From: Cladochytrium replicatum | Lineage: Eukaryota; Chytridiomycota; Chytridiomycetes; Cladochytriales; Cladochytriaceae | DNA length: 64,000 nt | Direction of reading: 5' to 3' | NCBI GenBank assembly: GCA_025526935.1 | Contig: JAHLKD010000078.1 | Span: forward strand, 186,001 to 250,000 | Shown here: positions 26,182 to 37,179 of the stretch, in pieces | How positions within the stretch are numbered: the first letter of the stretch is position 1 | How the letters are laid out: each line of letters begins with the position of its first letter | Program-made: the position numbers and the translations under genes | Notes under the pieces: generated by a model | What the model was told of the DNA's origin: nothing | Databases searched by the model: none | What the model saw: the letters and a program-made list of their open reading frames with translations, nothing else

Positions 26182-26305
26182 TTGCGTGATTGAATTATTC
26201 TGACTGGAAAACTATGACTGTTGAACACTCCAAGGAAATATTTTGATCATCGCTTCCTGTTGAGATGCTGTACATTATTGAGTCCCAATGTCCACCTAAT
26301 CTTGT

Positions 26306-27357
26306 TCACGATCTCTCCTTCTCCAACTCCTCCTCAGTCTCCCTCATCAACCTCTGCATCTCTCTGATCTTAACCTCCACTGCCGCCTGATACCCCTTCA
26401 GCTCTCCAAGCAGTCTCTCAGCCTCCAGCGCTTCGTCACCAGCACTCCCGAGCGCCGACGTCGATGACCGCACCCTTTCGATCTGGGCAATATCGGTCGA
26501 GATTGTGTCGAGGTGTCTGCGCTTGTAGTCGCGCAGCTCCTGGAGTTCCTCGCGAGCAACTTTGAGGTCTGCGACCTGCGACTCCGAGGCGCGGAGATCA
26601 GAATCGGCTGTGCGGATCTTGTCCGAGACGGTGGTGACTTCGTCGCGAAGACGGGCGAGGGCGGATTCGGAGAGGTCGTCGGTGTCGGCGTCGTTCTTGG
26701 TGGCTGAAGAAAGAGAGCGGGCACTGGGTAAGCGTTGGGGAATACCAGTCTGGTTTTCAGAACTGACCAGATGGCCGGACATACACATGCGACTTACGAG
26801 ACTCCTGTAACGATACCACAAATGAGTCTTCATTCATAATCGCAAATGAAGATTTTTGGAGGGATATACCTCCTTCAAGAATGCTTCTTTGATTGCCAAT
26901 GGCAAGCTGAACGGTAGCGCCCTGCCTCGTCTTCTCGAGTTCAAAATGTGCGAGAAGATTATAAACTGCTCCTTGTTCAGCGTTCCGGTTCCTCTGATTT
27001 CGCACAGACTCCTGCGGGTGCCAGCTTCAGCCAATGATTACTGGAGAACAGCAGTCCTTCCTTCCTCACCAAATCTGCATGAATTCGTCCTGGTGTAGCC
27101 GTGACATCTGGTAGAGAGGCTCGAGTTGTGAGAGCATCACTTCGTCCGCATCCTTTCCGTATTTTGTAAACTGGGTCTCTGTTTCAAAGTGGCAAAACTG
27201 AGCTTATTGACGAAGGGTGGCCACGGTTTGCTTTACCGTAACCAAAGCGCTCGGATGGGCTGACGTAAAAGTCAAAATCCTACGAGTCCAAGCAAGAGAT
27301 GTGAGTCTCCCTAAGGCATGCATGCATGCACCCAATCTCCCGCTTACTCACGTCCAT
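26306..27357 (-). CDS. EH-domain and coiled-coil protein, END3-like
   Basis: Six exons (27357-27352, 27279-27237, 27178-27070, 27011-26870, 26804-26798, 26703-26306) encode 234 residues, with a 6-nt first exon and a 7-nt fifth exon. FDFYVSPSERFGYE opens an EH-like unit, then EFMQIWSLCEIRGTGTLNKE (rebuilt over a splice) and FIIFSHILNSRRRGRALPFS, close to the second EH domain of End3. A coiled coil with DLKVAREELQELRDYKRRHL follows. In yeast End3 works with Pan1 and Sla1 in actin-driven endocytosis. The usual first EH domain is absent; the sequence upstream belongs to a divergent gene that starts only 55 bp away. It could be a shortened End3 or another EH protein. Confidence 0.6.
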
Positions 27358-27412
27358 TTGTTTGTCCCTTGTAGGTTTGTGGTTGGGTCCAGTTTGGTTA
27401 AATTAAGCTACG
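27358..27412. promoter_or_regulatory. Shared divergent promoter, END3-like and coiled-coil genes
   Basis: The proposed start codons, 27357 (minus) and 27413 (plus), are 55 bases apart. The model depends on the short first exon of the END3-like gene. Confidence 0.45.
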
Positions 27413-28141
27413 ATGAACACGAACGCGAACACGGTCTGGGACGACGACGTCTGCATCGCACACCTGTCGCAGGTGCAGAGGCTGGACCTGCTGCACGAGC
27501 TGGATCTTATTAAGAAAGAATACATCGACGTGCTGGATAACCTGAAATCAGTTCAGGACCGCAGAAACACGAATATGGCAAAGGTGAGATAGTGGTTATC
27601 GTTAGAACTTCATGTAGCTACTGTTTGACGGGTTGAATGCAGCGCAATGAGCTTAGAGATCGCGTAACGAAGTTGTCGGAAGGGAGCAACCAAAGTGGAG
27701 TGGAATTGGAACGACTGGATTCACAACTCGACAAGTTCAATCAGATTGCTGACGAGATCAAAAGCACACTATTGGGCGACAAGGAGAGGCTCCAGATTAT
27801 GTGCGAACGATCAGAGGAAATGCAGCAACAGAGAACAGAGAAGAGAGCAATTTTTGAGGAAGAGAATCAGAAACGGGTAAGTTGTTTTCTTGGGAACTGC
27901 AGTGCAAAAGGTAACGCTTGGAGTGGTGATAGGGCAGTAGCTGGATTCGATTCATGCAAGGAACGAGAGCTGGAGGAGGTTTGGCAATAGTCGTGTTGGT
28001 GATGGTTGGGCTGACCCAGCGGTATCATCAAGGTCTGTGTTGAACAAACAAATTGCAACCCCACATTCTGAATTTGTGGTTTCCGTTCCCAAGGGGTGTA
28101 ACGAGAGGTGTCCACAACCATCACACTGTCTAGTGGCTTGA
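27413..28141 (+). CDS. Coiled-coil protein, unknown
   Basis: Three exons (27413-27583, 27643-27876, 27941-28141), all phase 0, give 201 residues. The first two exons are almost entirely heptad-like and charged (LLHELDLIKKEYIDVLDNLK, LERLDSQLDKFNQIADEIKS), so a long coiled coil is likely. The third exon adds a less structured tail ending in CPQPSHCLVA. I do not recognise the family. It is divergent from the END3-like gene with 55 bp between start codons, suggesting a shared promoter. The third exon's acceptor is chosen because it gives the longest open continuation, and is the weakest part of the model. Confidence 0.6.
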
Positions 28142-28579
28142 ACATCTTCATTTTCTAATCGATTTGCACATCAGAATCGTTACGAGCTTCCACCAAAGTT
28201 TCCGCTGACTTCACCCTATTCAGCCATAGTTCACCATCTTTCGGGTCCTAGCGTAAATGCTCTTACTCAGATCTATCAAAACAATCCAGACTGGTCGATG
28301 TTGCACACCACGTTCACTTTCATTATGCGCAGGGGTTAACAATTCCATGTCCAAGCCTCTGATTGTTTCTCCAGCGACTTCTCCCAACCTTAAAAGCTTC
28401 TTAAATTGAATCCGCTCTCGCCGTATCCAAAACCTTTCCATCTCTCACCATGGTCGCTCTGTTCTCTGTTCTCTGACACTAAGTCAACATGTGGAATGCG
28501 TTCCTCCTGTACCGAGCAGGCCCTGATCTCACCATCAACTGATAACATCGCTTTTCCGTCGGTCTAACTACCACACAAA
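28142..28579. other. Intergenic region, C2H2 gene promoter
   Basis: About 440 bases without coding support. It is the 5' flank of the C2H2 regulator. Confidence 0.45.
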
Positions 28580-30611
28580 ATGAGTCAAACGCTCGCACGC
28601 ACTCCTGACTTCAGCACCACCATCAGCACTGATCCATTCTCCGCCTTGAACACAGACTTTGTCGTCGTTCCCACTCTGACGGTGGAGAAGCACCATCATC
28701 CAGATTCGCACCCCGATGTCTTCAAGGTCGCTCACACTCAGGATGGCATTCTTGGCACCTCTATCAGCCATGACTTTGACCAATACTACAACCTGATCGG
28801 CATTGACCGTATCGCCCACATTCAGATTCCTGAGGTTACGCAATTGCAAAAATTGGATCAAGAGGGTGGCAAATGCGATAACGAACAATCGGGCCCAAGC
28901 ACGTTTCACCCACTCAATCAGGCACCGAAAGCGAACGGGGATACCGTCGCAGAGACGGTGCTCGCTCACCAATTCAGCGATGTGGATCTGTGGCAATCTC
29001 CGCAACAATCGCAGCTTCTCCAATTGGTCTTGGGGCAGCTTGATCAAGGCTGGCTAATCCAAAATCAACACAAGAACAACAATGCTGCCACTTTGTCACA
29101 AAATCCCGGAGACGGTGGTCGTACACAATTTCCACCGATTCCGACTACAAATGACAACTGGGATCCGTTCCGATCTCAACCGTCTTCGTCCATCGAATCT
29201 CCAACTTACGCGCAGCTCTGGCCATCTTACAATGGATATAACAATAACAATGGAAATGATCTGTGGGCATCTCCCTTCTCACTTGAATCGATGGTCTCCA
29301 CACTGCTAGATTCTCCAGCTCCTGCGGCGACCCCCGCAGTTGGGCAACAGTTCTGTCAAGTCTTCAACGGCGGGCTGGACTTCTCCCAATTTCCCTCGTT
29401 TCAAGGTCTCGGTGACAGCGATCTTGCACAGTTCCCATCAATTCCAGCGACGAACGGTCTGTACCCACTCAAACCGGGAGATTGGTGTGGCCAACTGCCT
29501 GCTATTCCGGGGCAGCCCCATTTTTCCGACTTCCAGACCTGTCTCCCAGTGACGCAGGTAGGTGCAATGGGCAAGGAGTTTACAGCCTTTGCTCATTGAT
29601 ACCTCACATGGTCAGATCAACGTTGACGGCACATTAGATAACATCCCGGAGGTAAATATAGCTCAAAGTGGTTGTTTCTCGCCCATTAATTGAGCTCGAT
29701 AGACCTCCACGCTTTCACTTCGGGCTTCGGACAGAACTGCTCAAATCGCATCCGTTGAGCTTTCAAATACTGTGCGAGACGAAAGTTGTGACCAAGACTC
29801 TAAACCCCGCCCCGCTCGTCACCGCGTCGCGAAGCTCGATAATGCCCTCTCAAAGATCGATGCGCAACCATCGCCCAACGTGAATGGCACCACAGAGTAT
29901 CAACTTACTTACAACGATCTCCTGCGCATCGTCTTCGCCATAGTCTCGACCACGAAGAAGCACCACTGCGACTACCCAGGTTGCACCTCCCAGTTCTCGC
30001 GATCGTATAATCTCCAGCAGCACAAACTGACACACGATCGCAACCGTGAACGAAAGCATCCGTGCACTCACGAAGGTTGCACGCACTCTTTCGACCGAGC
30101 CGCCGATCTCGCGAATCACGTCAAGAACGGACTCCACGGTGTGCAGAAACGACGAGCGCGTAACGCAACGGCGGTCCAGAGCGCGTTCGAAGCGAAAGTC
30201 AGAGCCGTGCTACAAGATGCGCTCGTGAACCTCCGCGTGACGTGCAGCGGGAACGAAGTCGAATCGATCGCACTGACGAGGGACCAGCTTCTCACTCTGG
30301 TGGATTCTGTGGTGCAGGATTGGAAGGAGAAGGAGAAGGTGCACCAGTGCGGTGTATGTGGACATGAGACGACGCGGGAATATAATCTCAAGATGCACTC
30401 GAAGACGCACACGGCTCAGAGGGAGCGGTTTGAGTGCGGCGATTGTGGGAAGAGCTTTGTGAATCAGGGGAATCTGAGCAGGCATGTTAATGCGGGGCAT
30501 GGGGACGGGTTTGGTGGAGTAAGTCGAAAAAGAGGCCGCGGCGACGTGAAGAAAGGGCAGGATGACGTGCTAGACGAGCACAATCAAAAAAGGATAAGAT
30601 TGGGGCGATAG
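28580..30611 (+). CDS. C2H2 zinc-finger transcription factor
   Basis: Three exons (28580-29557, 29616-29651, 29703-30611), all phase 0, give 640 residues; the middle exon is only 36 nt. The N-terminal 340 residues are rich in Q, N, S and P, like an activation region. Four C2H2 fingers are visible: C427/C432/H445/H449 (HHCDYPGCTSQF), C459/C464/H477/H483, C554/C557/H570/H574 and C583/C586/H599/H604 (FECGDCGKSFVNQGNLSRH). A 70-residue spacer separates the pairs, and a basic C-terminus (KRGRGD, KRIRLGR) may be a nuclear signal. It should be a DNA-binding regulator; its targets are unknown. Confidence 0.88.
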
Positions 30612-31428
30612 AGAGAACTTCAATGGCTGGGTCGAGGGAAGGGAACGGTTTCACCGAAGGATTAGGCACAATTTTTGGAAGTTTTGGAGCTCTAGTCACT
30701 TTCGAGGTCAAGTTTCTGGAAAAGGGTTTATTTGGTGGTGCTGGAAGGCGAGCGGTTGGTTTTCGGGTGATCTACACGTTATTAGGTTAGAGCAAGTTTA
30801 CAGCCTCAAGTTATGCTCTCTTCCAAATACTTACAGTTTTACAAATGTTTGCTCGGTTTTACTTCTCAGTTTTTGAGTTTGCATCGAGCATCAAGCGTTC
30901 ATGGCATGTTTTAGTGCTGTTTTATTGATACTTCCAGCACAGAAAGTTAAACAAGTTAAAGTAGTTGATGTTATTAAACAAGTTACTAGAGAGATGTTAG
31001 AAACAAGGTCCTTAATTAGAAGACTTTCAGAAACAAGTTCGTTAGAGGACTTCGGAAAGCACCAGATGTCTAGTGTTCAACCCACATCCGACGAATTACT
31101 GTTGCGACAATCATCAGGACATTATCTGCCTGATCCATAACAACCACTCATAACAACTCCAACATCCATAACTTAAGGAAGTACCAGCATTCCGATTCTC
31201 TCTCAGTTTGGTAAACCAATTCAAAATACCATTGAGCCAGAAAATGAAAGCAATAGCCAGAGCGGCCATCATCGGTCGTGCGATTCCCATGTGGAGGTTC
31301 AACTAACGAACAACTTTTGAATTTACCTCTGAATAGTTAAACAACCCATGATTCTCCCTCCATTCATTTGAAAACAAACATTCATCATTCTCTCAGAGTT
31401 TAGTAAACGTATTCGAAATCCCATCAAG
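30612..31428. other. Intergenic region with relic of a gene 3' end
   Basis: About 800 bases. The only structure I see is the stretch at 31198-31290 listed separately. A short plus-strand frame at 30901-31140 has low-complexity content and no support. Confidence 0.45.
31198..31290 (-). pseudogene. Relic copy of the chitinase-like gene's 3' end
   Basis: This stretch resembles 31391-31480, the C-terminal hydrophobic tail and 3' flank of the adjacent chitinase-like gene: both begin TCTCTCAG, share GTAAAC, and align through the tail codons to TGCGATTCC. Differences are many but the colinearity is clear. It encodes a similar tail (GIARPMMAALAIAFIF versus GIACAMIALAIVFTF). I read it as the remains of a tandem paralogue whose body is gone. 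Confidence 0.55.
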
Positions 31429-33012
31429 CTAGAAAGTAAAAACAATTGCCAAAGCAATCATCGCACATGCGATTCCTACCCAAGTGGTTGGACGTCTTCT
31501 TTGCAGTTCGGCAGCACTGCATCTCCCGTACTCCGGTGAACTGGGGTTGTTGCAGGAGCTACTGTTGCCTATGCCACCTTGGGTTCCCGAACTTCCTCCG
31601 CTTGTACCTCCGCTACTGCTCCCAGTCCCACCGCTGGAAGAAGACCCTCCGGTCGTCGTCCCTCCATTTGAATAGTCCAGATCAGCGGTCTTTGGATTAT
31701 ATGGAACCCCGTCTGCGACATCGCACGTTACTGCGGTGCCTTCAAGTGCTTTCTTCATGAGAGCTGCATAGGAGATGGTTTGATCGTTCTTGCATGGACG
31801 ATAGAGGTAGTTGAACGAAACGTCTTGAACGAGGAGTCCTTTGAGCTTTGTTCCGCCCAAGTTTGCGATAGTTTTCGCAGCGGTGGAAATGACCTCCGCT
31901 GCTGGGATGCTGTCCAACGTAGAGCCCTCGACCCATGATGCTTGGTACCACCCCGGGACCGCCTATTTAAAAATAGATGAGGAGACTAACAGTTGATTGG
32001 AACGTGAACACTACCAAGTAAAGTGCTTTCACTGCAGTTGAAGCAGAGAAGTTTGCCCAGGTCGTCAGCGCCGTGGAAAACTGATTACTCGCTGTTCCCC
32101 AGCCGCAACCAGACATAGTCCAGAGAACAAGGTAATCAATCTGCTCCGGAATAGCGGAGAGCACGTAGCCATCTCTCGGTCCAACATTCGTGTCGGGCAA
32201 GGTGCATTGAACTGTTACTATTTCTAGCTGTTAGTTGTGCGCGACACAGTCATGAGTCCGTCTCCTCTACATGAAATTGTGTAACTTCGGGAAGAATCTG
32301 CACTCGCCAGCACGCGCAGTTGCCTGATTATGCGTGTGTATATGGTCGGGTCTGTTTCCCCAACGGCAAGATAAAAGTTGATCCCGTCCAGCACCGCAGT
32401 ACCAAAAGGTCTCTGGACTCCTGAGTTGACACCTCCAAGAAAGAAGTTCCAGAGCTCAGCGGCGACGCTGTTTGGATCCGCGCCGAGCTTGCTCAAGTTA
32501 TCCATAGGGGCTTTTGGTACAATTGAAAAACGAACATCACGCTAAAACTTGATGTAACTTACAGACAGTCAAGACCACCTTCTTTCCAAGGCTTTGGCAA
32601 TACGTTATATCAAATCCAATTCCTGGACAGTTCAGGAGACTGAATCCATTGGAAGATTGTGGGTAGTCGCTTGAGAACTTGTTGGTCGGCCATTGACAGT
32701 GATTTGCAAAGTCGATCCCTGGATTGTTCTTGGATGTTTCCGTGAGCGCATTGAAACAAGTATCACCAGCATTTCTCTCACCTTTCCATCAAAGAAACCG
32801 CGCATCCAGTTAATGTGAAACACTGAGAACTCGGTTCCTGCGCTGCGACAGAAAGCTCCCAGCTCCCGCTCTTGGTAGTTTGCATCCGCATACTGTAACG
32901 CCGCCTTGTTCTGGCCCCAGTTTCCTATCAGAGTGTATGTATCCGCCCAGACAGTTGGAAGTTTGAAGCACAATATGACCACTGCCGAATAGAATAATCT
33001 CCGGGTGAGCAT
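31429..33012 (-). CDS. GPI-anchored GH18 chitinase-like protein with altered catalytic motif
   Basis: Five exons (33012-32782, 32728-32563, 32510-32271, 32211-32015, 31962-31429) give 455 residues. An N-terminal signal (LFYSAVVILCFKLPTVWA) is followed by TYTLIGNWGQN, the usual start of class III GH18 chitinases, then CPGIGFDITYCQSLGKKVVL and IPEQIDYLVLWTMSGCGW. The motif that is normally DG-x-D-x-D-x-E reads D174 G I N177 F Y179 L A181, so the acid/base glutamate is alanine (codon 32365-32367). A serine/glycine/threonine linker and a hydrophobic end (WVGIACAMIALAIVFTF) suggest a GPI anchor and cell-surface location. Hydrolysis is therefore unlikely; glycan binding is an inference. Introns were placed to keep the conserved blocks in frame. 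Confidence 0.82.
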
Positions 33013-33260
33013 ATCTGTATTAGCAAGTACCGACTGCCAAGTAGGCGGCCAAGGCTAAACTGGAATGAAATGCCTATTCAAGAAACCCAATCAGAGAGAT
33101 CACCAAAAAATACTTGTAATAACAGCGTTCTCCACCATAAAAACATGTAGTTATCAACTTGCTGTAATGATATAAATTACTACTTATAAAACAAACCGCT
33201 AACAACCTTTGCCAACCACCAGCAAGCCGTGGCGGTTCCCACACAACCCTTGCCTGCCTT

Positions 33261-34814
33261 ATGCTTCCTCTGGAGCTAATCGACCAAATTCTCTTAGCGC
33301 TCGGAAAATGGGCTGAATCACCGCATCTCGCATTCAAATGCGCTGCCATGTTCAGGAGAAGGCACATCCAATCCCAATTGGTGCACAGTCTAATCTCCAT
33401 GGACGAAGCAAGTGCACAGGGACTGCTGGATCCACTCCTTCTGCACATTGCCAACCGCAACAACAGAAAGCTCTCTTATAGTTCCAGAGCGCTCAAATCA
33501 GCCAGCCAGAACGGTCATGTTGCCATTCTCGATTGGTGGAAATCAAGTGGTCTTGAGCTCAGATACAATGCACTCCCAATGGACTTGGCGAGCAGTAAAG
33601 GACGCATCGAAGTCCTTGACTGGTGGAAATCGAGCGGCCTCAAACTCAAATGGGGCTTGTCCGCGCTGTCCTCTGCCAGCGGCAACGGCCACGTTGACGT
33701 ACTTGATTGGTGGAAATCCAGCGGACTCGAGCTGAAGTGGGGAGCGTATGCCATGGATTGGGCGAGCCGTAAAGGTCAAGTTCAGGTTCTCGAATGGTGG
33801 ATGTCGAGCGGACTGGAGCTTAAATGGAGCAAATCCTCCATGGATTTGGCGAGTAGTATGGGACACGTCAGCGTGCTGCACTGGTGGATGAACAGCGGGC
33901 TTGAGCTCAAGTGGGGAAAATCTGCAATGAATTCTGCAAGTTTCAACTCACACCTTCACGTACTCGGGTGGTGGAAGTCAAGCGGTCTGCAGTTGAAATG
34001 GAGCGAAGCAGCCATGGATTGGGCTAGCGCCGCAGGTCGAATAGACGTGCTCAATTGGTGGAAAGAGAGTGGATCAGAGCTGAAATGGAGCAGTTCTGCC
34101 TTGGACTGGGCCAGCCAGAACGGGAACTTAAACGCTCTTGACTGGTGGAAAGAAAGTGGGCTGGAACTCGAGTGGACCGAATGTGCCATCGACTCGGCGA
34201 GCAGATACGGACACGTGAAGGTTCTCGAATGGTGGAAATCTAGTGGGCTCGAGCTCAAATGGAGCGAATCGGCTATAGATACGGCTTGTGGTGAGGGCCG
34301 TCTTGACTTGCTCGACTGGTGGATATCTAGTGATCTGGAGCTGAAGTGGAGCAGTCTCTCCATACGCTGGGCAAGTGGGTACGGCCATGTGGATGTTCTT
34401 GAGTGGTGGAAGCGAAGCCGGCTGGACTTAAAGTGGACCAACGATGCCATGGACGCAGCTAGTGGGAAAGGGCACATTTACGTTCTGGAGTGGTGGAAAG
34501 CGAGTGGGTTGGAGCTTAGGTGGAGCGAAGCTGCTATGGATGCGGCGAGCAGCGCCGGACACATTCCGGTTTTGGAATGGTGGAAGAACAGTGGGCTTGA
34601 GCTTAAGTGGAGCGAAAATTCGATCGAGTGGGCCAGTGAATATGGGCGTCTAGATGTTCTGGATTGGTGGGCGTCCAGCGGGCTAGAAATTGAGTGGAAG
34701 AAGTTTGCAAAGCACTGGGGAATTTCAATGGACAATCCTGAGGTTGGAGAATGGTGGAGGAAAAGTGGTTTCTTGGATATCAAGAATCATCAGGAGTATT
34801 TCCTCTCCAGGTAA
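33261..34814 (+). CDS. Tandem double-tryptophan repeat protein with F-box-like start
   Basis: A single exon of 517 residues. The first residues (MLPLELIDQILLALGKW) resemble an F-box. From about residue 75 to the end there are some 15 tandem repeats of roughly 28-33 residues around the core EWWKSSGLELKWS, with small residues and GHV/GRI turns between (AMDWASRKGQVQVLEWW), like divergent ankyrin units. Proteins of this type are, from memory, numerous in Chytriomycetaceae. The function is unknown; an F-box plus repeats would suit a substrate adaptor of an SCF ubiquitin ligase, which is inference. Repeat cores are near-identical, unlike the flanks, suggesting repeat homogenisation. The gene is intronless, unusual among its neighbours. 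Confidence 0.8.
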   Translation: MLPLELIDQILLALGKWAESPHLAFKCAAMFRRRHIQSQLVHSLISMDEASAQGLLDPLLLHIANRNNRKLSYSSRALKSASQNGHVAILDWWKSSGLELRYNALPMDLASSKGRIEVLDWWKSSGLKLKWGLSALSSASGNGHVDVLDWWKSSGLELKWGAYAMDWASRKGQVQVLEWWMSSGLELKWSKSSMDLASSMGHVSVLHWWMNSGLELKWGKSAMNSASFNSHLHVLGWWKSSGLQLKWSEAAMDWASAAGRIDVLNWWKESGSELKWSSSALDWASQNGNLNALDWWKESGLELEWTECAIDSASRYGHVKVLEWWKSSGLELKWSESAIDTACGEGRLDLLDWWISSDLELKWSSLSIRWASGYGHVDVLEWWKRSRLDLKWTNDAMDAASGKGHIYVLEWWKASGLELRWSEAAMDAASSAGHIPVLEWWKNSGLELKWSENSIEWASEYGRLDVLDWWASSGLEIEWKKFAKHWGISMDNPEVGEWWRKSGFLDIKNHQEYFLSR

Positions 34815-34821
34815 ACAGAGA

Positions 34822-35818
34822 TCATGTAATTATTTGACTTTTCTGTGATCCCCACTTGCTTTCCCATTCCTTGACCGCCTCGGGTCCCATCTTCGCCGTA
34901 ATCAACAACGTGGTTCCGAAATGCTTCCTTTTAATATCAACAATCTCAATGTCCGCTTCCTTGACCAGCCCCGCGATGTCCCTGTTCCACCAACACCCCC
35001 AAGTATGGACATGATCCATGGCCGTTTTATCCAATGCAATGTTGAGGAACTTGTACAGTGACGAAGTGTAGACCCATGTCATAACCTTCCCGAACGTGGA
35101 CTGGCCGGCGGACGTGTGACGTCCGTGTTCCAAGAGGTAGATCTGCGTCTGCGGATGCGCGACTCGCTGGATCGCACGCAGGGAAGCGACGGGATCGGGG
35201 ATCGAGCAGAGCGAAAAGGCGGACACGATGGTGTCGTAGCCATGCGGAGGTTGCGTTAGGACGCGAGTGTCTGGGAGGTCTGGCGAGGAGCTCATCAGCG
35301 AGGAGTGCAGGGTTTGAGCATCGACGACCAAGTGACGAATGGGGAGCCTATAAGAGTTTCGTGGTTTTGGGGCGTTGAGGGATTGCGAGAGCATTTGTGG
35401 GTTGACATCGGTGAGCGTGAGTGAGGATATTGTTGATGGATAGTGCTTCAAGTTCCTTCCTGTCCCTGCGGAGATCTCCAGAACTGTTCCCTATCCCAAG
35501 AAACTATCAGAATCACTAACGACAGAAATTACAATGACGTTGAGCAACCTGAGCTTTCGCAACGAGCTTTTTCCGAAGACCAGTGTAGCCCGAGATCCAT
35601 TCTGTCCAGGCCATCTTCTTGTCGTAGTCTGCAGCAATTCCGGAGTAAACTCCCTTCAGGTCATCGGACGACATCAGAGTCTTTTGAACGGATGGAAGCT
35701 GGACGTTTTCCGGCGGATCAGGTAGTTTGGAGATGCGGGCCATGTGGTAGGACACGTAGGTGCCCATGCCCACCGGAATGGACGCCAGGAGGACTAGAGA
35801 AACTTTGCGGGTGTTCAT
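34822..35818 (-). CDS. Mitochondrial SAM-dependent methyltransferase, OMS1-like
   Basis: Two exons (35818-35549 and 35490-34822, phase 0) give 312 residues. An N-terminal hydrophobic segment (SLVLLASIPVGMGTYVSYHM) suits membrane anchoring. Across the splice the frame reads VLEISAGTGRNLKHYP, the glycine-rich SAM site. DTIVSAFSLCSIPDP and YLLEHGRH follow, also class I methyltransferase blocks. The domain order and TM anchor are like yeast Oms1, an inner-membrane methyltransferase-like protein; the acceptor is unknown. A start at 35983 is open in the same frame and would add a basic, possibly presequence-like stretch. I prefer 35818 because the next gene ends at 35980. Confidence 0.75.
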
Positions 35819-35979
35819 GCCGCGGTGTGGCTTAATGGCGAAAGAGTTTATGGTTGTTTGTTGTCTACAGATGTTAGAAAGAAACACTGATAAACCTCTT
35901 CGGCAGCCGTAATGGTACACTCTCACACTTGATGATGTAGGAAAAAAAATCATAATACTGTTTGAACGATCCAGGGCAA

Positions 35980-36998
35980 TCAAGTTTTGATTGGAGGCAA
36001 CGTGGTAGTTGTGTTTGCATTCCCAGCTGCCGAAGTCTCCGGTGCTACCCCAGCGCCGAAATCGTTGTTTGCATGTATTGTATTAACATTGTACGGCGTG
36101 TTGGAAATGATGTCGTAGTTGCGGGTCAGGCTGAGTTTTGCATTCAGCTTGTCGATCGAAACTCGGTTTGCTCTGCGGTTGGGATCAAATACACCGCTTG
36201 GCTTCTGTACGAGCTCCTTTCCTAAGGATAAACATTATTTTGAGTTCTTTCACTTCCGATAAAGGACAGACAGAGGGGTGGTAGAATTACCAGTCAGAAT
36301 ATCGTAGTGCTTTGAGTCATCGACAACTTGCTTCTTCATTCGATACTGGATCCACGAAGGGAAATTGTAGCCGCCTCCAGGATTGTTCAGGGGTAAGTTC
36401 GATGTTCCGGCGGTCGGAATCATCATGTAGCTTGCAAGGATCTCGCGCGTGGAGTGCTCCGGATAGCTTTCTTTGTAGCAAGATCGAACCAAAGCTCCCT
36501 TGGTTCAATTGATTAAGCATTAATGAGGAAGGATAATCAAGGTCAGAGAATGTTCGTCCAGCTGTTTGTCGTCCGATTATTTTCCTGCTCCACCAAGAAA
36601 CATACCTTTTCTATCGACTGGCCCCACCACTCTCCCGCCCGCGAAGCTTTCTCCTTATTTGAGACATACTCCTCTCTTTTGCTCTTCGAGAATGTCTTGA
36701 CCTGAGGAAACTTTTGTGAGGCAATGGACACAGACGACAAACTTGTACCTACATCATGTACCTTGTACGACACTTGGAATGTGGAAGCGAGGACAGGTTC
36801 CGAAACATTCTTCGCCTTCGATGGTTGGTTTAGATTCTTTAAAAACGCAGCCGGCAAGTTTAGTACCTCTCGCAGCCTACGGCGGCCAGGATTCGACATT
36901 GTCTGCAGGACCATAGTATTCGGGGATTGAAGGAAGCGACCGCCGTTATATGCAACTCGACTTATTTGTAATAATGTATGTACTTCATATTCGATCAA
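35980..36998 (-). CDS. Unknown conserved-looking protein
   Basis: Three exons (36998-36606, 36498-36291, 36221-35980) join to 280 residues. The start is open to doubt; an internal ATG (MSNPGRRRLREVLNL) is also possible. In the middle is a segment ending in KHYDILTG, and after the splice SGVFDPNRRANRVSIDKL and NYDIISNTPYN, so a YDI-x-(S/T) element appears twice. A 60-nt stretch in exon 1 (GTACAT...CCTCAG, about 36740-36681) could also be an intron kept in frame. No domain is recognised. The paired YDI motif reminds me weakly of ciliary proteins, but that is only a guess. Confidence 0.5.
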
Positions 36999-37179
36999 TC
37001 AAAAGTAACTATTGGAGGCATTTAAAAATACAATAACACTGCAAATCTCTTTAGATAACGACAAAGCAGACACATCCGGCACATTAAATTATGAGGCAAT
37101 ATATTTATTTGCTGCTACATATAGATATTCTAACATTCAACTTTCGCAAAATTCCGCCCAACGATGTATACACCATTTT

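Noticed and set aside
30901-31140. 79-codon plus-strand frame
   Set aside because: Low-complexity K/V/L content; no homology.
32729-32781. Apparent frameshift in the chitinase-like gene
   Set aside because: A 53-nt intron with good donor (AAG/GTGAGA) and acceptor (CCAAG) explains the frame change.
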